A DNA stretch of 64,000 nucleotides from NCBI RefSeq assembly GCF_003171515.1, contig NC_089390.1, positions 6,262,001-6,326,000 of the forward strand, read 5' to 3'. The notes under the pieces were generated by a model that was given only the letters and a program-made list of their open reading frames with translations, had not been told where the DNA came from and did not search any database. The DNA comes from Pyrenophora tritici-repentis. Lineage: Eukaryota > Ascomycota > Dothideomycetes > Pleosporales > Pleosporaceae. Shown piece after piece: positions 1 to 12,798 of this stretch; within the stretch, counting starts at the first letter, position 1; every line of letters begins with the position of its first letter. A program made the position numbers and the translations under genes.

Positions 1-712
1 GACATTCTGAGGAAAAATATGGGCGATTATAAGCTTCCGGGGGCTTTCGATCGTTTGTGTATAATGCCACGGCAGGAAATTTTGTGAAAGTGTACTTTCA
101 CAGACAAGACCTTGCACAATGACAGACGTTGGCTGCTCCTGTGCCAATCCACTAGATTTTGTCAAGCGTCAAGGTTGGGGAGAATCATGTCGTATTAGAG
201 CTATCGGAAAGAGGTCTATATACGCAGTGGGAAGAGGGAGTGAAGGAGCTAGGCCGTAAAGGTACTAGCGGGTAAATGGGTGGCTGCCTGGTTGCCTAAG
301 GAGGAGCCAAGGGATAAGCCCTATGGCCGACAGATTTAGCTGTTTAGATACTATATCAATCATCATCTACCTGTCAAGTTAAGACAATCTCACTCTCAAA
401 AAAACATTGCACAACTGTAGACAGGTCATATGTGAAAGCTAACAGTTATCCATACAGTGTGAAGGTATAGAGGGTCTAAGCGTCTGCAGATCTGCGACTC
501 ACGTGAGTCTTCTGTCTCGTTCACCTAGAAGCGCCGCTTCCTCCTGCTTGCATATTAGCGCAACTTCATTCTCTCCCCACCGTACTCAACTCCTCCACAC
601 AACTTCACCTCGCAACCTCGTCCTCTCCCACGATACCGACCTTCTCCACACAACCTCCACTCAGTCAACTCGGAACTCGGACAACTCGAACAGTCTTGGA
701 TATTGCGCAGCC
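1..712. other. Intergenic, no gene seen
   Basis: No convincing coding region was found before the F-box start at 713. The last 200 bases before that ATG are C/T-rich (about 515-700), as is common in fungal promoters and 5' leaders. No RNA gene or repeat was recognised. Confidence 0.5.
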
Positions 713-1954
713 ATGGCTCGACTCATGGACTGCCCGGATGAGTTGCTACTCCAAATCGCTTCGTATCTCGGCTCACTAGATAACAAGTGCTTGTTTTTGA
801 CTGCGCGACGACTACGTGGACCTGCCCAGGAGGTTCTTCATCGAAATACTCGCCCCACTCTCTCCCCTCGATTCTATCTACTCTAACTCGTCGGCCAGCT
901 CTCATGCTCCAGGTCCAGAGCATTGAACTTGGCGAATATATGGAGCAACACGGGCGTGCTTGCATGGGTCTGCTGCTCTTCATGGCGCCAATGCTTCGAC
1001 ACTTGTCCATCGTCCATGATTTATGGGTTTGGCTGTGTCGACCGACGATCAACTTCTCCAACATGTTTCTACCTCACACCTCATTGTATACTTCTACCGG
1101 AGACTTTGCCTAACGTATTTCATCGTATACTTCTCCCGGAGCTCACTTCGCTGTCTATTCCAATGATCCATCTAGACAAGTCCTGGTTTTTTCTACCTAA
1201 GCTCCAACACCTAGATATCGATTGCACCCGCGACATACGTCAACTCGCCCCTGATACACCCACTCATAACATGAAATCCCTGACGATCCGTTGTACGACA
1301 AAGCTCAAGGATCATCTTGGCTACTTCGACCCTCTTTCTTCATTGCTTGGACAGTTTCCCAATGTCAAGAGCTTAGTCGTCAAATACACCCCATGGAGTG
1401 AAGAAGCTGTTTGGGTGGAGCGAGACCCTTGCAACCAGCAATACACCGGGATCTTCAAGATGGAAAAGAAGGGCATGATACGTGGTCCGGGTATACATTT
1501 CTCCCACTTTACCGACGAGCTGATAACAATAGCCCCTCAACTCGAGTACCTGGAGTTGGTCTGCCCAGGCACTGAACATAGTGGTCACCCTAGTTTTCGT
1601 GCTCCGCTGCGGACATTGCAACAGTTCACTCAGTTGAAGCGTCTCTGTATTCCACAGGGGGCTTTCACTCTTAGGACATATGGGGAACCCTTTCACATCT
1701 ACCGCATTGCATCCAGCCCGCTGGATGTTCTACCGCCAACTCTGGAGTATCTCTGCATGTCTCACCCGAGCTACCATATCATTGCGTGGCTAGGTGATAT
1801 TCTGAGGTACCGTGATTTGCTACCCAATGTCAAGCTGGTTGAGATGGACCTTAGTGATGGCACTCCTGATGTAGCCTCAGACTACGATGATGAGATGCGT
1901 AAGATTGGATTTGCGCTGTACAACGCTGGCATAGATATACGGGTGAAGAAGTAA
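713..1954 (+). pseudogene. F-box protein gene with two frame changes (probable pseudogene)
   Basis: The first 50 codons from ATG 713 give a clear F-box (MDCPDELLLQIASYLGSLD, then a conserved-looking RRLRGPAQEVLHR). F-box proteins link substrates to Skp1-cullin ubiquitin ligases. The frame then meets a stop at 884-886, but sense continues in another frame from about 870 (ending TRRPALMLQVQSIELGEYME and on to about 1085), and returns to the first frame from about 1120 to the stop at 1954 (FLPKLQHLDID and a leucine-rich C-terminal part typical of fungal F-box proteins). The two shifts have opposite sign, about 220 bp apart. An imperfect 39-bp tandem duplication (1081-1119 and 1120-1158) lies at the second. 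No intron with matching phase was found, so decay or assembly indels are the likely causes. It ends in a G10 run just past the stop. Confidence 0.6.
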
Positions 1955-2021
1955 AGGGGGGGGGGGAAGGTTTAAACCATGTCATCGATGGACTTCTAGT
2001 TTAGTACGCCAACCGGAATCG

Positions 2022-2105
2022 CATCTGGGTGTTATAAAATACTTGACATACTCTTAGACAAATGCCGGTGTATTCGTCAAACACGCCTATTAGGTGCTTA
2101 CCCAC
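2022..2105 (+). mobile_element. MITE copy A, decayed
   Basis: The left terminus at 2022-2046 matches the family consensus seen in copies B and C at about 22 of 25 positions (core CTGGGTGT, then AAATACTTGA). The internal segment 2077-2105 (ACACGCCTATTAGG, GCTTACCC) matches the reverse complement of the inner part of copy C at about 25 of 29. The right terminus is not clear; a weak match may lie near 2150-2170. Non-autonomous, no coding capacity. Confidence 0.65.
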
Positions 2106-2273
2106 AATGCAAGTGATCGTGCTTGTGGCCATAAGAGGGAATTAGATAAGTCAAATTTTTGGAACAGGTTAATTGAAAGTGATTCAAATAATGGGTAATA
2201 TGTCAGATCCGAGCGAGGTGGAGCCGGCGTGCAATCTCAAAATAGGGGTTGACCCTCTTAACCCCACCATCAT

Positions 2274-2894
2274 CTAAGCATCGGTTCCCTTATACATATC
2301 CCCCAAGCTCGTCTCTGTCTTAACAGCATCCTCATGGTAATGCGCACCCGCACCCGGAACACTCGTATCCAATTCCTCAAAGCGCCTCAAGTCCATTGGC
2401 TGATCTAGCAGCGGAATGACATACGGGTCGAAAGTCTTCCAGTAGGGGTTGTTGAGGTGGTATTCCTGAGACTGCGAGGGGTTATTATTAGTTTGCTAGA
2501 CCTGAAACAACACAAACCAAGACAGAGACAAGTCGCTGTGGAGGAAGCAAAGAGAGGATGTAGGCATGCACATTTAAGACAGCATCCTTCCCTTCTCGTC
2601 TCCCCAGAATGTCCTTCTATAACAAAAATCCTTCTCTTCTCTTCTCTTCTCTTCTCGTTTCGCTCGCCGTCTTCTCCACCCAAAAAGAGAAATGATTAAA
2701 CTCACCGATTCCTTCAAATACCTCTCCACAATACAAAACTTCCTCGGTTCCTTCGTATCCTGCATAACAAACCAACTCAACGTCTCTTTATCTTGACTAT
2801 ACACCTGGCTCGCTTCCTTAAGTTTCGCGGCCAGCTTATCGATGCTCTCCTGGTCCGCCTTAGCGACGAGGTGGACGACAATTGTGTAGACCAT
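2274..2894 (-). CDS. ABM-fold (antibiotic biosynthesis monooxygenase-like) protein
   Basis: Two exons, 2894-2706 and 2471-2274, give a 128-residue protein; the 234-bp intron (GTGAGT...CAG) keeps phase 0. The N-terminal half (VYTIVVHLVAKADQESIDKL, then KFCIVERYLKES) has the alternating beta-alpha pattern of the dimeric alpha/beta-barrel ABM fold, and exon 2 continues with YHLNNPYWKTFDP, the segment that closes the barrel in fungal ABM proteins. The family includes cofactor-free monooxygenases and proteins of unknown role; no substrate can be deduced. The intron carries a TTCTC microsatellite at about 2633-2657. It lies tail-side of the F-box remnant and its promoter backs onto the ACC1 3' end. 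Family is fairly sure, function is open. Confidence 0.8.
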
Positions 2895-3537
2895 TTTGAA
2901 TTTTTCTTGGCTTCTGTTTTCTTTCTTTTATCTGAGTTGGTCGTGTGTGGTGTGGAAGGTGGGATGTGTAGATGTTAGAATTCTGCGAGATAGGATCGAA
3001 TGGGATGTGTAAAAGGAACAAGATAAAGAGACGTGAGGTCAAAGTTTGCGGCTGATGATACTTTTTTTGCGGTCTAGTGACGTAGAACCCCGCAGCTGGT
3101 GGTGGCTAGTGGGGTGGAGCTCGCAGATGCGCACGCTTCCCTGTCGACGGACATTGTTAAACCGGAATAAGGATAGGCCGGCTTACTCACCACTGCAAGG
3201 AACGAGGTAGTGCCGATGACTGTGTGCTCCGTCGTATATATCTTACTGACCCTCTGCTCACCCCACACAATGAAATAATGAAATGATAAGCCATGGAATG
3301 ATTGTGAACTTGTATATTTCGTTGAACATATCGAAAAGATCTAAAGAGGTGCCTCCCAACAACCTCTCTGATCCCTCATCAATGCTACTACTCTCTGTCT
3401 CTGACTATAAAGGGGAAATATAAAACCGCCTCAAACCACACGCTAAAATTACACTGTCTTCCCAATAAACACCACCAAGATACATGCCATATCATGTCAT
3501 GTCATGTCATAAGCGAATGAAAGCATATACACATACA
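2895..3537. other. Intergenic between ABM promoter and ACC1 3' end
   Basis: Contains the ABM promoter and the 3' untranslated region of ACC1. A short TCATG microsatellite (3491-3510) lies just after the ACC1 stop. Nothing else was seen. Confidence 0.5.
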
Positions 3538-6500
3538 CTATGCCCGGCTGAGCATCTTGAGTACCTCCTCCTTCTCGGTGGTAGGCAGTGTGCTGAGCAA
3601 GCTCATTACACCCTTCAATCCACCTTCGCGGTCCTTGCGCATGAGTTGCGCAATTTCCGTCGCAATTCCATCAGTCTTGAGTTGCTCAATCTTCTCGGTA
3701 ACAAGCGGCCTGTTGTCCTCATACCAGGTAGCAACGGCCATATCGTCAGTCTCCCAGTTGGGGACATTGGCGAGGTGCTTCAACATCTCGAAGCCACGGC
3801 TACGGGTAAGCGGGTTGGCCATGGGGTTGTCATGCGTTGGCGAGGCGGCCGCGGCAAACTTCTTGAGGATGTACTCCTCATTGAGACGGCGGCGAAGACG
3901 CCAGTAGAAGAAGCGGCGAGCGTTTTGCCATTGAAGAGCTTGGCGAATGACGCCCTTGGCTTGCATACGTCCGGCGCGGTCATGCAGATCGGCGAATTGA
4001 ATGGCAATCTGGCCGTAGATGGGCAGAAGCTTCTTCTCGCGCTCAGTCATCTCAGCCTTGATGCCCTGAAGTTCGGCTTCAGGTGTGGTCTTATCGTTCA
4101 GCTTGCGCTTGAGCTCAGCGTAGGTGGGGTCGTTGCGAGCCATGGTGTCGAGTTGACGCTCTCTACGGTACTTGATGCCCACGATACCTTCGGGTTCAAG
4201 GACACCACCACGCGATTCCTCATCAGCATACATCTCCATGAATTGCGGGTTGATGGTAGGATCGACAACGACCCATGATCCACCACGAAGTTCGCCGTAG
4301 GGGGGGATGTAAATGAAGATGGGCTGCTCGAACTTGACAAGAGCATCGACAATGTACGAACCGTACTTGAGGACTTCGTTGTACATGTCGCGCTGACCAC
4401 CAGAGAAACCACGCCAGTTGGCAAGGATCATTAGCGGCAGTTGCTCACCATTGTTGAAATCCTTGATTGCCTGTGCAGTCTTGAAAGCAGAGTTGGGGTA
4501 CCACACACCACCAGCTTCGGATGTGACTTGTTCGATGGAGTCGGGGTTGGCGGGATCAGCAGGGGTGACGTTCTCAACCGAGCGGGTTTCAACGCCAATG
4601 ACACCGATAGGGATGCCACCAAGACGAGCACGGCCGACGACGACAGTCTTAGCCCAGCCACCAAGAGTCTCCACAAACGAACCGCGATCGAAGAGACCAG
4701 ACTGGAAGCCATCCTCATCATCCTTTCCGGCAATGAGATGTCTGACGTCATAGGCAGACTTGCCAGGGGGGTAGTAGGTGATGTCTCGGTCCCAGTTGTC
4801 GGCCGACGGCGAGATCGGAACAGGACTGCCCTTCTTGTCGGGTACATATGACATCCACTGGACGATCTTGGAGACACCCTCAAAGTCGTCATCAGCAGTA
4901 GAATGCGAAACACCCTAAAAAAATATTAGCTAAGAATCTAAACCAAGTTTAAAGGACTACTGGACATTTTTGGCCATGATCTGAGTTCCTCCAAGCTGGA
5001 GGTTAGAGGTGTACACCTCACGACCGAGAAGCTTGTTGATGGCCTGTGCACCAGTGAGAATGATCGGCTGACCCTCAATCTGAATGGCACGCTGGCCGAG
5101 ACGGACAAGGTAGGCACCGATACCTAGCAACTGTTAGTATATAGGCTGTAGAATTTGAGAATGCAATGCATACCGACTGAGCGACAAGTGACCAAGGTGA
5201 TGGTGAAAATGTCCTCATAAGCCCGCGACGTCTCACCAGCAATGAGACCAGAGCCACGAAGCGACTCAACACCTAGACCATCTTCAGCACCGATGATAGT
5301 GGTGATCTTGTAGCGCGTCTCGTCATCCTGCTCGACCTTCTCGCAAATGACATCGTTGCGCTTTCCATCGACGAAGTGCCCGTACTTCTCAGGTGTGAGG
5401 TACAGGTATTCGAAACCTGCCTCGGGCTTGCTGGCATCCTTCCATGCAACGGAAAAGTGGGGAATGAGCTCCTCAGCCAGACCAATGCGAGCACCAGAGT
5501 TGGCCGAAAGGTAAATTCGTGGGATGCCGAGCTTACGTGCAAGCTCTGAGCACTTGTGGAAGAAGTTGTCTTCCGCAGGTCCGAACGAACCAATCTTGTA
5601 GGTGATATCGTTGGCGATGATGATGAAGCGGCGGCCACGAGGGTATTCGGGTGTCTTAGCAGTGACCATCCAACCGACCATGCCAATGTTGTTTTGACCA
5701 GGGTCACGGTTTACTTCAGCCAGGTTGTCAGTGTCGTCAAGCACCAACTCGTAGTACTCCAGACACTCTCCCTTTGCAGGCTGCTTGTCGCGAAGGTGGG
5801 AATGCTTCTGAATAGCCTGGATCCAGCTGTTCTCTGTCGCCTGTCGGAAGAGCTCAGGGAAGTCGTAGACGTATTGAGTACCCATGAGATGAGCCTTGTA
5901 CCTCTTGGGTTGGAGAGCACCCTTGGTAGGGTAAGGAGTGGAAACTGGCTGGAGGTGTAATGCACCAATCTTGGTGGTTCCACCAATGCTGTGGAAGAGC
6001 CACTTGCCACCCTTCTCGGACTTGCGCTCAGCGTACATCTCAACCTGGATGACGTATCCAGAGGTGTTGGTGATGATGACACGAAGAGGGTAGGGGATGC
6101 CAGTGGCGGGGTCAGTGACGATGATGCGAATCTCAGCGCCGGTGACACGAAGACGCCAGAGTCGTCGACCAAAGCGCTCCAAGAATCCACCAATAGCCTC
6201 CTCAACCTCCGTAGGGCTAAGAGGGAAGATGTGCGAGAAGTTGATGAAGATGTGGTTCATGTCAGCCTGCGAAGTGCCAACAATCTCCAGAGCATCTAGA
6301 ATATCAGTCATCAACCTATCAGTCTCCGACACCATGTACTCGGCGGTAGGGATTTCCTCCCGAAGGCGACCCGATCGGACAACAGCCCTCAAGAAGTAGC
6401 GCTTGTCGCTCTCGGCGCCCTTGCCCACAGCCTCGTAGATGTGGATGTTGCGGTTCTCTGTGAACACGGGCTTGATGTCGAACTTGGAAAGTCTGCCAAG

Positions 6501-9500
6501 CTCAAGCTGGAAGGCAAGAGCAGGCTCGACGTGACGAATACTAGCGTCTTCTTCGTAGTTGGGTCCGCGGAAGGTGTAGTATCCGGGGTAAGTTCCATCC
6601 TTGTGACCGCAAATGAAAGAAATACGGCGAATGCGGCGAGAAAGAAGCTCGGTCTTGTAGTCCTCGACGATGGGCAGGATGCGCTCAAGGATTTCCTTGT
6701 CATCGTTGCCCTCAATGTCGCGAACAGCAACGTTGATGACACCAGTAAGCTCGTCGGTGTGCTTGGGCTCGTTTGCACCGGTGGTGGGAGTGCGCTTCAG
6801 AGTAAGGCCTTCCCTCAGTCCAATACCGCCCTTCCTCTCCTTGCCGACGTTGGGGAAGATGTCCAAGGCTTTGCTGATAAGCTCGTCCGCATCATCGAGG
6901 TACTCAACAGGAACAACAACGCCCTTACGAGAAGGCTCGCCCTCGAAACGGTTGTTCCAAGCAGTCATATCACTGAGTGACTGAATGCGAGGAGGGCGTT
7001 CAAATCCTGGGGTGCTGGGGGTACCAGGCTCTGAGGGCTCGACAGCAAGGCCGTATTCTGCCTCGCCGACTTTGCGGAGGATGAAGTCCCAAGAGAGGAA
7101 GCACTGCTGCTCGCCTTCGTTGTGGTAGTTGATGTTCTGGACATGGTACGCACGGTAGGCTCGGCGAGTGTACACCTCAAGAGCAGCAAGGGCGACGTAT
7201 GGGTCAGTGTGGACGAAGAACTGAGTCAACACATCGAAGACAGTGTACCTAGAGTCCACGACCTCCTTGATGACGTCGAAGTTGGGCTCACGATGGTCCC
7301 AACCGCTCTCGCCATAGCGGGACTCAACGACAGAAGAGCGCAAGATGTGCTCCATCTGCGAGGTACGCTCCTCAAGCGAAGGCATGGCACATTGAATGAG
7401 GACCTCACGGGCCTTGAGCGAGACCTTGGCGGTCTGCCTAGACTCAAGCTCGGTGAGCTTCTTGAGGGTCTCTTTGAAGTACTTGGCGATGTTTCCAACA
7501 CCAGGCTTATTGGGTCGGTAGAGGTCCAGGATAGCAATGACTAGGTTGTTCTTGGCGCCGACCTTGGTGTGGGAAAGTACAGTCTGGACAACGCTCATAA
7601 TGTTGTCGCGGTTCTCGTCACGGAGCTTGAGGATGACCTCCTCGTCACGCGAAGTGCGAGACGAAAAGAGCGACTCAACGGCCCAGTACATCTCCAGAAG
7701 CTTGATCATGACACTGTACTCGTGTGCCTTGAGGCCCTCAGAGTAACGGTTGATGACATCGGAAAGGGGCTCCAATGCAGCCTTGAGGATTGCAACATCA
7801 CCCTTGGCTACATTCTCCTCAACAAACTTCTGGAAGGCCTTGTTGAGGGCCTTGCCAGGGAACTCTAGGTTACGGCTGTGAGCCTTGTCGACAATCTGAG
7901 AGAAAGTTGCATCAAGCTTCTGCGGCATACGTGCGTGAAGGGCAGAAGCCTGGGCATTCCACTCGCCGTAAGGCAGCTCGGGATCCCGGAGGACGTCGAC
8001 CAACTCCTTGAGAGTGCTCTGCATAATGACTTGGTTGTCGAAACCCTGGAAGATGTTCTGGAGAATGTAGTACAAGTAGACGAACCTCTGCGGTGGCTTG
8101 GCTCCTGGTACTTGCGGGGCACCCAAGTCGGGAAGTTGGCCAGTAAAGTTTTGAGCTGACTTGACCTTGGAAGGATCGTCCAAGGCTAGGACACCGAGGA
8201 TGTCACCAGCTTCGAGAGTGGCTCCTGGCTGCTTGATAAGGTTGACCATACCTGCTTCCTGAGCGATCAAAGGCATGTACATCTTCATGACCTCAACCTC
8301 GGCAAAGGGCTGACCCTTGTCGACGTGCTCGCCGTTCTCGACCAAGAAACGTACAAGCTTACCGGGGGATGGCGTTCGGAGTTGAGTAGGATCGTTCTCT
8401 TGTTCGAGAAGACATGTCTTGCCATCAACAGAGAGACGAGTAGCGCCAACTTCTTCCTTCCAGTAGACGTTGTGAGATTTGCCGCTGAGCAGGATCAGAA
8501 GACCACCATCGGCAAGCGCCCTAACACCGACGGAACACTTGGTTCCGTTGATGAAGAGTGTGAAGCTGTCGATGGTCGATTTGGTAGCGGTAAACTTGTA
8601 TCGGAAACCATCGTAGATGAAGTCAATGGGGAACTGGGTTTTGAGCACATCTTTCGATGGAACCTGACCCTTCTCCAGACCTGCCTTGTACTCGCCAATG
8701 CATGCTTCACTTGCGACATGAGCCTTGGTAACGGCACCGCAAATGACGGCAATCATGGTATCCGGTCGCTCGGCAGTCAGCTTCTTGGAGATGAGCTCGT
8801 CGAGCCAGCCAGTTGTGATGGTGTTGTCCTCAAAAGCAGGTGTCTCGAGCAGCTTGATGAGGTATTCGACGGTTGTTCGGAAGTCACCACGAATGCTCAG
8901 TTCCTTGAGCGCGACAACCATGTGTTTCCGTGATGCCTGGCGGTTCTCGCCATAAGCGAAAATGTGGCCGAACTGAGAATCCGAGAAGGAATGGATACCA
9001 CCAGCGGAGCTGACGGAGAAGTAACCCCAAACGTTGGAGCTACTCCTGAAGTTGAGGTCGTGAATGGTACCACCGGAAGGCTTGAAGCCCTCATCGGGAT
9101 CTTCTGAGGTGATACGGCAGGCTGTGCAGTGGCCCTTGGGAGTAGGGCGACGCTGGCTCTTGGCGCTGCCTTCGGTGGAGAAGTCGAAGTCAATCACAGA
9201 GCTGGCGTGGGGGTCGGCGCCGTATAGTAGTCGAATATCGCGCACACGGTGCAATGGGAGACCCATGGCAATCTGGAGTTGGGCGGCTGGGAGGTTCACG
9301 CCCGTTACCATTTCCGTGGTGGGATGCTCGACCTGGAGACGAGGGTTCAACTCGAGGAAGTAGAACTTGTCGTCAGAGTGCGAGTAAAGGTACTCAACGG
9401 TACCGGCAGAGACGTATCCGACTAGCCGTCCGAGCGAGACGGCAGCCTTCTCCATCTCCTGGAAGATCTTTGAGCCAGCAACTGTTACCGGTGCCTCTTC

Positions 9501-10681
9501 AATGATCTTCTGGTGACGACGCTGTACCGAACAGTCACGTCCGAACAGGGAGATGTTGTTGCCGTACTGGTCAGCCAGCAGCTGGACTTCCAGATGGCGG
9601 GCGCTGCCTGCAAGCTTCATGATGAAGATGGGCGATCCAGGGATTTCCGAGGCAGCGGCCTTGTACAGCTGCTCAAAGTCCTCCTCGCGCTCGACTTTTC
9701 GGATACCCTTGCCACCACCACCTTCTGAGGCCTTGACCATGACGGGGAAGCCAATAGCCTTGGCCTTCTCGAGACCCTCCTGCCATGACTTTGTGCAGCC
9801 CTTCTCGTAGATGTGGTCTTCGACTGTGACGATGCCGTTGGAGTCAACCTGCACCTCGTCGACGCCTGTTCCTGACCATGGAATACATGGCACCTTTGCG
9901 TGTTGTGCGACGATTGTGGACGAGATCTTGTCACCAAGCGAGCGCATGGCAGATCCCGGGGGACCAATGAAGACGATCTTTTTGGGCGAGGCGGCGAGCG
10001 ATTCGGGCAGCTTTGGGTTTTCCGAGGCGTGTCCCCTACATGCGAAGATTAGCCATTGGTCGTTGCCTATACGTTCCAATTGCGATGTGTACGTACCATC
10101 CTGCCCACACAGCGTGCACGTTCATCCGCTCGGCTACATCGACAATAAGCTCCACGTTGGCGTAGTTGTTGTTGTTGGTACCGCCGGGTACCTGCATAAC
10201 GTGCGTTAGTTAACTCTGCGGTCCGTGGCCCAAGTTAGGCTTCATGAGCAAAGACGCACCTCAACGTATTGGTCCGCCATGCGGATGTACTCGGCGTTCG
10301 CCTGCAAATCCTCAGGCGTGGCCATGACGGTGAACTGAATCGCCCGTTCATCGCCAAAAGTCTCATATGCCCATTTTCGCACAGAGCGGATTTCCTTGAC
10401 GGCGGCGATACCGTTGTTCGCAATAAGAACCTAGGGAACATAGTTAGCTTCAGCCTGCGCGCCGTCGCCACGCCCCAATTCGGGCGCTGGCAGGTTTCTC
10501 TTACATTTGTAATGACCGTGTGCCCATCGTGCGCGGCGACAAAGTCCTTGACCTTGCCTGGTGATGCTACGCGGAGGTTGTTGCCGCCGATGAAATGCGG
10601 AGCAAGATCGTACTTGGCTGCGTATGAGCTCGGGGCGCCATTGTCATCCCCATTGACTCCGTTGGTTGCAGCTCCGGCCAT
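3538..10681 (-). CDS. ACC1: Acetyl-CoA carboxylase (cytosolic, multidomain)
   Basis: Carboxylates acetyl-CoA to malonyl-CoA, the committed step of fatty-acid synthesis, in the cytosol. Six exons were read: 10681-10505, 10430-10260, 10191-10097, 10035-5174, 5123-4966, 4914-3538. They sum to 6840 nt, 2279 residues, the usual fungal length. The biotin carboxylase domain comes first, with the glycine-rich ATP-grasp loop (SEGGGGKGI) near residues 250-260. The biotinyl domain follows with EVMKM, biotin lysine at residue 732. Then come the long central region and the two-part carboxyltransferase domain in the C-terminal third (e.g. [30 protein letters not shown]). All introns are 50-74 bp, four of them near the ends, around one 4.9-kb exon. 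The intron at 4965-4915 uses the unusual donor GTCCAG, but only this split restores the conserved AKNGVSH. Start chosen at MAGAATNG; an upstream in-frame Met (10717) is possible. Confidence 0.97.
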
Positions 10682-12798
10682 TGTGTTTACTGGAAGTCCC
10701 ATGCACCAGGGGATCAAGTTGTGGAGAGAAAAAGGGAGAGGAAGAGGGGAAAGTTGGGTTGTGGTTCGGTGGGAGATCGGTCAATTTTCCACTGGTAAGG
10801 GCAAGATGGAGCTCGGCCTCTAGTGTGGACGTAGATCTTTGTATGTCCCTGACGACGGTCGGTGCTCTGCAAAACTTTGCGTACTTTTTGCAGCGCTTTG
10901 ACTTGCTTCTCTCGCGTCTCTATCGGTGGGAGGATCCGAGGAGAATTAGTCGATTAGAGTTGTAGTTCCGGTGTAGCAGCCTGCTCAAAAGCAATGCTCA
11001 GTGAGTACCCGTGTCCAAAGGTTTGTTGCGGTGTCGGGAGGAAACACAGCAAAAACAGATGGAATGTTCGAGACGAGATTAGAGTGCGTATGTGAGATAC
11101 GACCCCCAATGCTTATGTGGGAATGATGGCAGGTATAAGCGGTCGAGGTGGGAGGGAAGGAGAGATTACAAGCAGCCTGGAGCCTAGCGGTCGGGAGTAT
11201 GTATTAAAATCTTTATCAAGAACCTTGCGGAACGCCCCAATGCACTTCCCGAAGAGCTGTTGAGCTGAGCCGAAGTTGTGCACCGCCAATGTGCCGATGA
11301 GGGTAGAGTCCCTGCACCACCGTTCCCCTGTTTGTCCGAGTCGAAGCCACCGGTACCTGGACACGAAGATCGGAAAGCCGCTCGGAACCCGATTGTCTAT
11401 ACACGATCGATTCTCAGGCCCATTTGAGCATCGAGCCGACTCATGCTCACAAACACCGTGTTCACTCAAACTGTTCATCCCAAGTGAACGCGTAAGAGAT
11501 GGTGGGCCGCGTTCGTCACCGCGATGTCTACAAAAGGCCTGTTGGGAGCAATTCCGCATTAGTCCCCTCCCGCGGGACACCCGAACGCATGTAGGTGAGC
11601 GTTGAGCTCCCGCTATCTCTCAGCAAAAGCAGGTCAAGAACTTTGCATTGCCGTTGATCCGTTAGAATACAATAATCCCACGCATCTTTGCGCTTCAGCC
11701 TGGCAATACCATCTTGACCCCTCTCGTCCACCTCGTGCACTTCAGCCTCTACAAGGCCCTAGCCTCTCTGCCTCGCACCGTCCATCTCCCCACCGCCCAT
11801 CATGAGTGGCCTCTTTACCCACCAACACGGACACTATGATACACACCAGCACTAGATGGATGGCAGCCACTGTCTCACTGTCGCAAAATTGACAATGTCA
11901 CCCAAAAATCGATGATGGCCGGGTCTCCGCCCCCGAGGTCAGACCTCGGAGTCCGTCGCGGCCACCCAATCACCATCAAATGCGGCCGCTGTCGGAGTAT
12001 ATCGAGCGTCTCGGAGTAGCAACATTGCAACATGTCTGACGCCTGAATAAACTACCGTCTTGAGTAGCGGCGGATTCCATTCGTCTTGTGCCGATGTGCG
12101 CCTTGGCGGTGTGTATTTCGAGAAGCTTCCATTTTGTTTAGCGCCTTTGCTTATGGCGGGTCAGGTGCAATGCGAGACAGCGACGTTGTTGAAGTTACTG
12201 AACTGACAAGCAAACCCCTTCCCCAGAGAATGGGTGCGAGCTAAGATTCCGACGTGCATTCCGAGATCCAGGGTCTCGCGTGCGTGCACTGCTGCGTGTG
12301 CGGCCAGTCCCGCAGTTTTGACATCAGAATCGTACGATGATTTTCTTGCGCGACAACACCACGCCCACGCCAATGCACTTTACCCCAGATTCTCGAAATG
12401 CATACCGAAAGCAGAAGTTGGTCCGCAAAGGGCAACCCAGACGTTGAAGGTGCAGGAACAAACGAGCCGTTGACATCGTGTGATCGGGGTATATTCATTA
12501 ACAAAGGAAAAAAAAAGCTATCAGTAATACTGTATGTAAGTACCCCAAAGGGTTTGCCCTCCCCACGCCATCCGGCCTCTAACTATGTGCAAAGGTGCTC
12601 CAAACTGCATGCCCATCCTTGAATTCCAATCACAATCAAATCAGTAGGCTGAACACAGTGCCTGCGTCCATGGCGCACCAAACTCCAGAATGCATGAGGT
12701 ATAATGCCGTAAAATCATATACCAGAAACGACGAAAAGTGCATGCACAAGCCTCTGCAGCTTCTTCCACCCAGGCCCTCGCACGGCGCCGCCACAGCC
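10682..12798. other. 2.1-kb intergenic region, ACC1 promoter side
   Basis: No gene could be supported; short open frames here lack protein-like composition. The ACC1-proximal part holds its promoter and 5' leader. The C/T-rich stretch near 11690-11810 resembles fungal promoter tracts. A perfect palindrome at 11933-11949 is listed separately. The last part (about 12480-12798) is expected to hold the nudE 3' UTR. Confidence 0.5.
11933..11949. promoter_or_regulatory. Palindrome CCG-N11-CGG
   Basis: CCGAGGTC, one A, GACCTCGG form a perfect 8-bp-arm palindrome with a single central base. CCG...CGG everted or inverted triplets are the known binding pattern of Zn2Cys6 dimers, so it may be an operator; it lies about 1.25 kb upstream of the ACC1 start. 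Regulatory role is inference. Confidence 0.3.

Noticed and set aside
923..1110. First 60 codons of the long F-box C-terminal frame taken as a gene start at 923
   Set aside because: This stretch reads as nonsense (Cys/Trp/Ser-rich) while the neighbouring frame reads as F-box-family sequence, so 923 is not a true start.
10682..12798. Possible ncRNA or tRNA in the 2.1-kb gap upstream of ACC1
   Set aside because: No A/B box pair, cloverleaf or 5S-like sequence could be found by eye.
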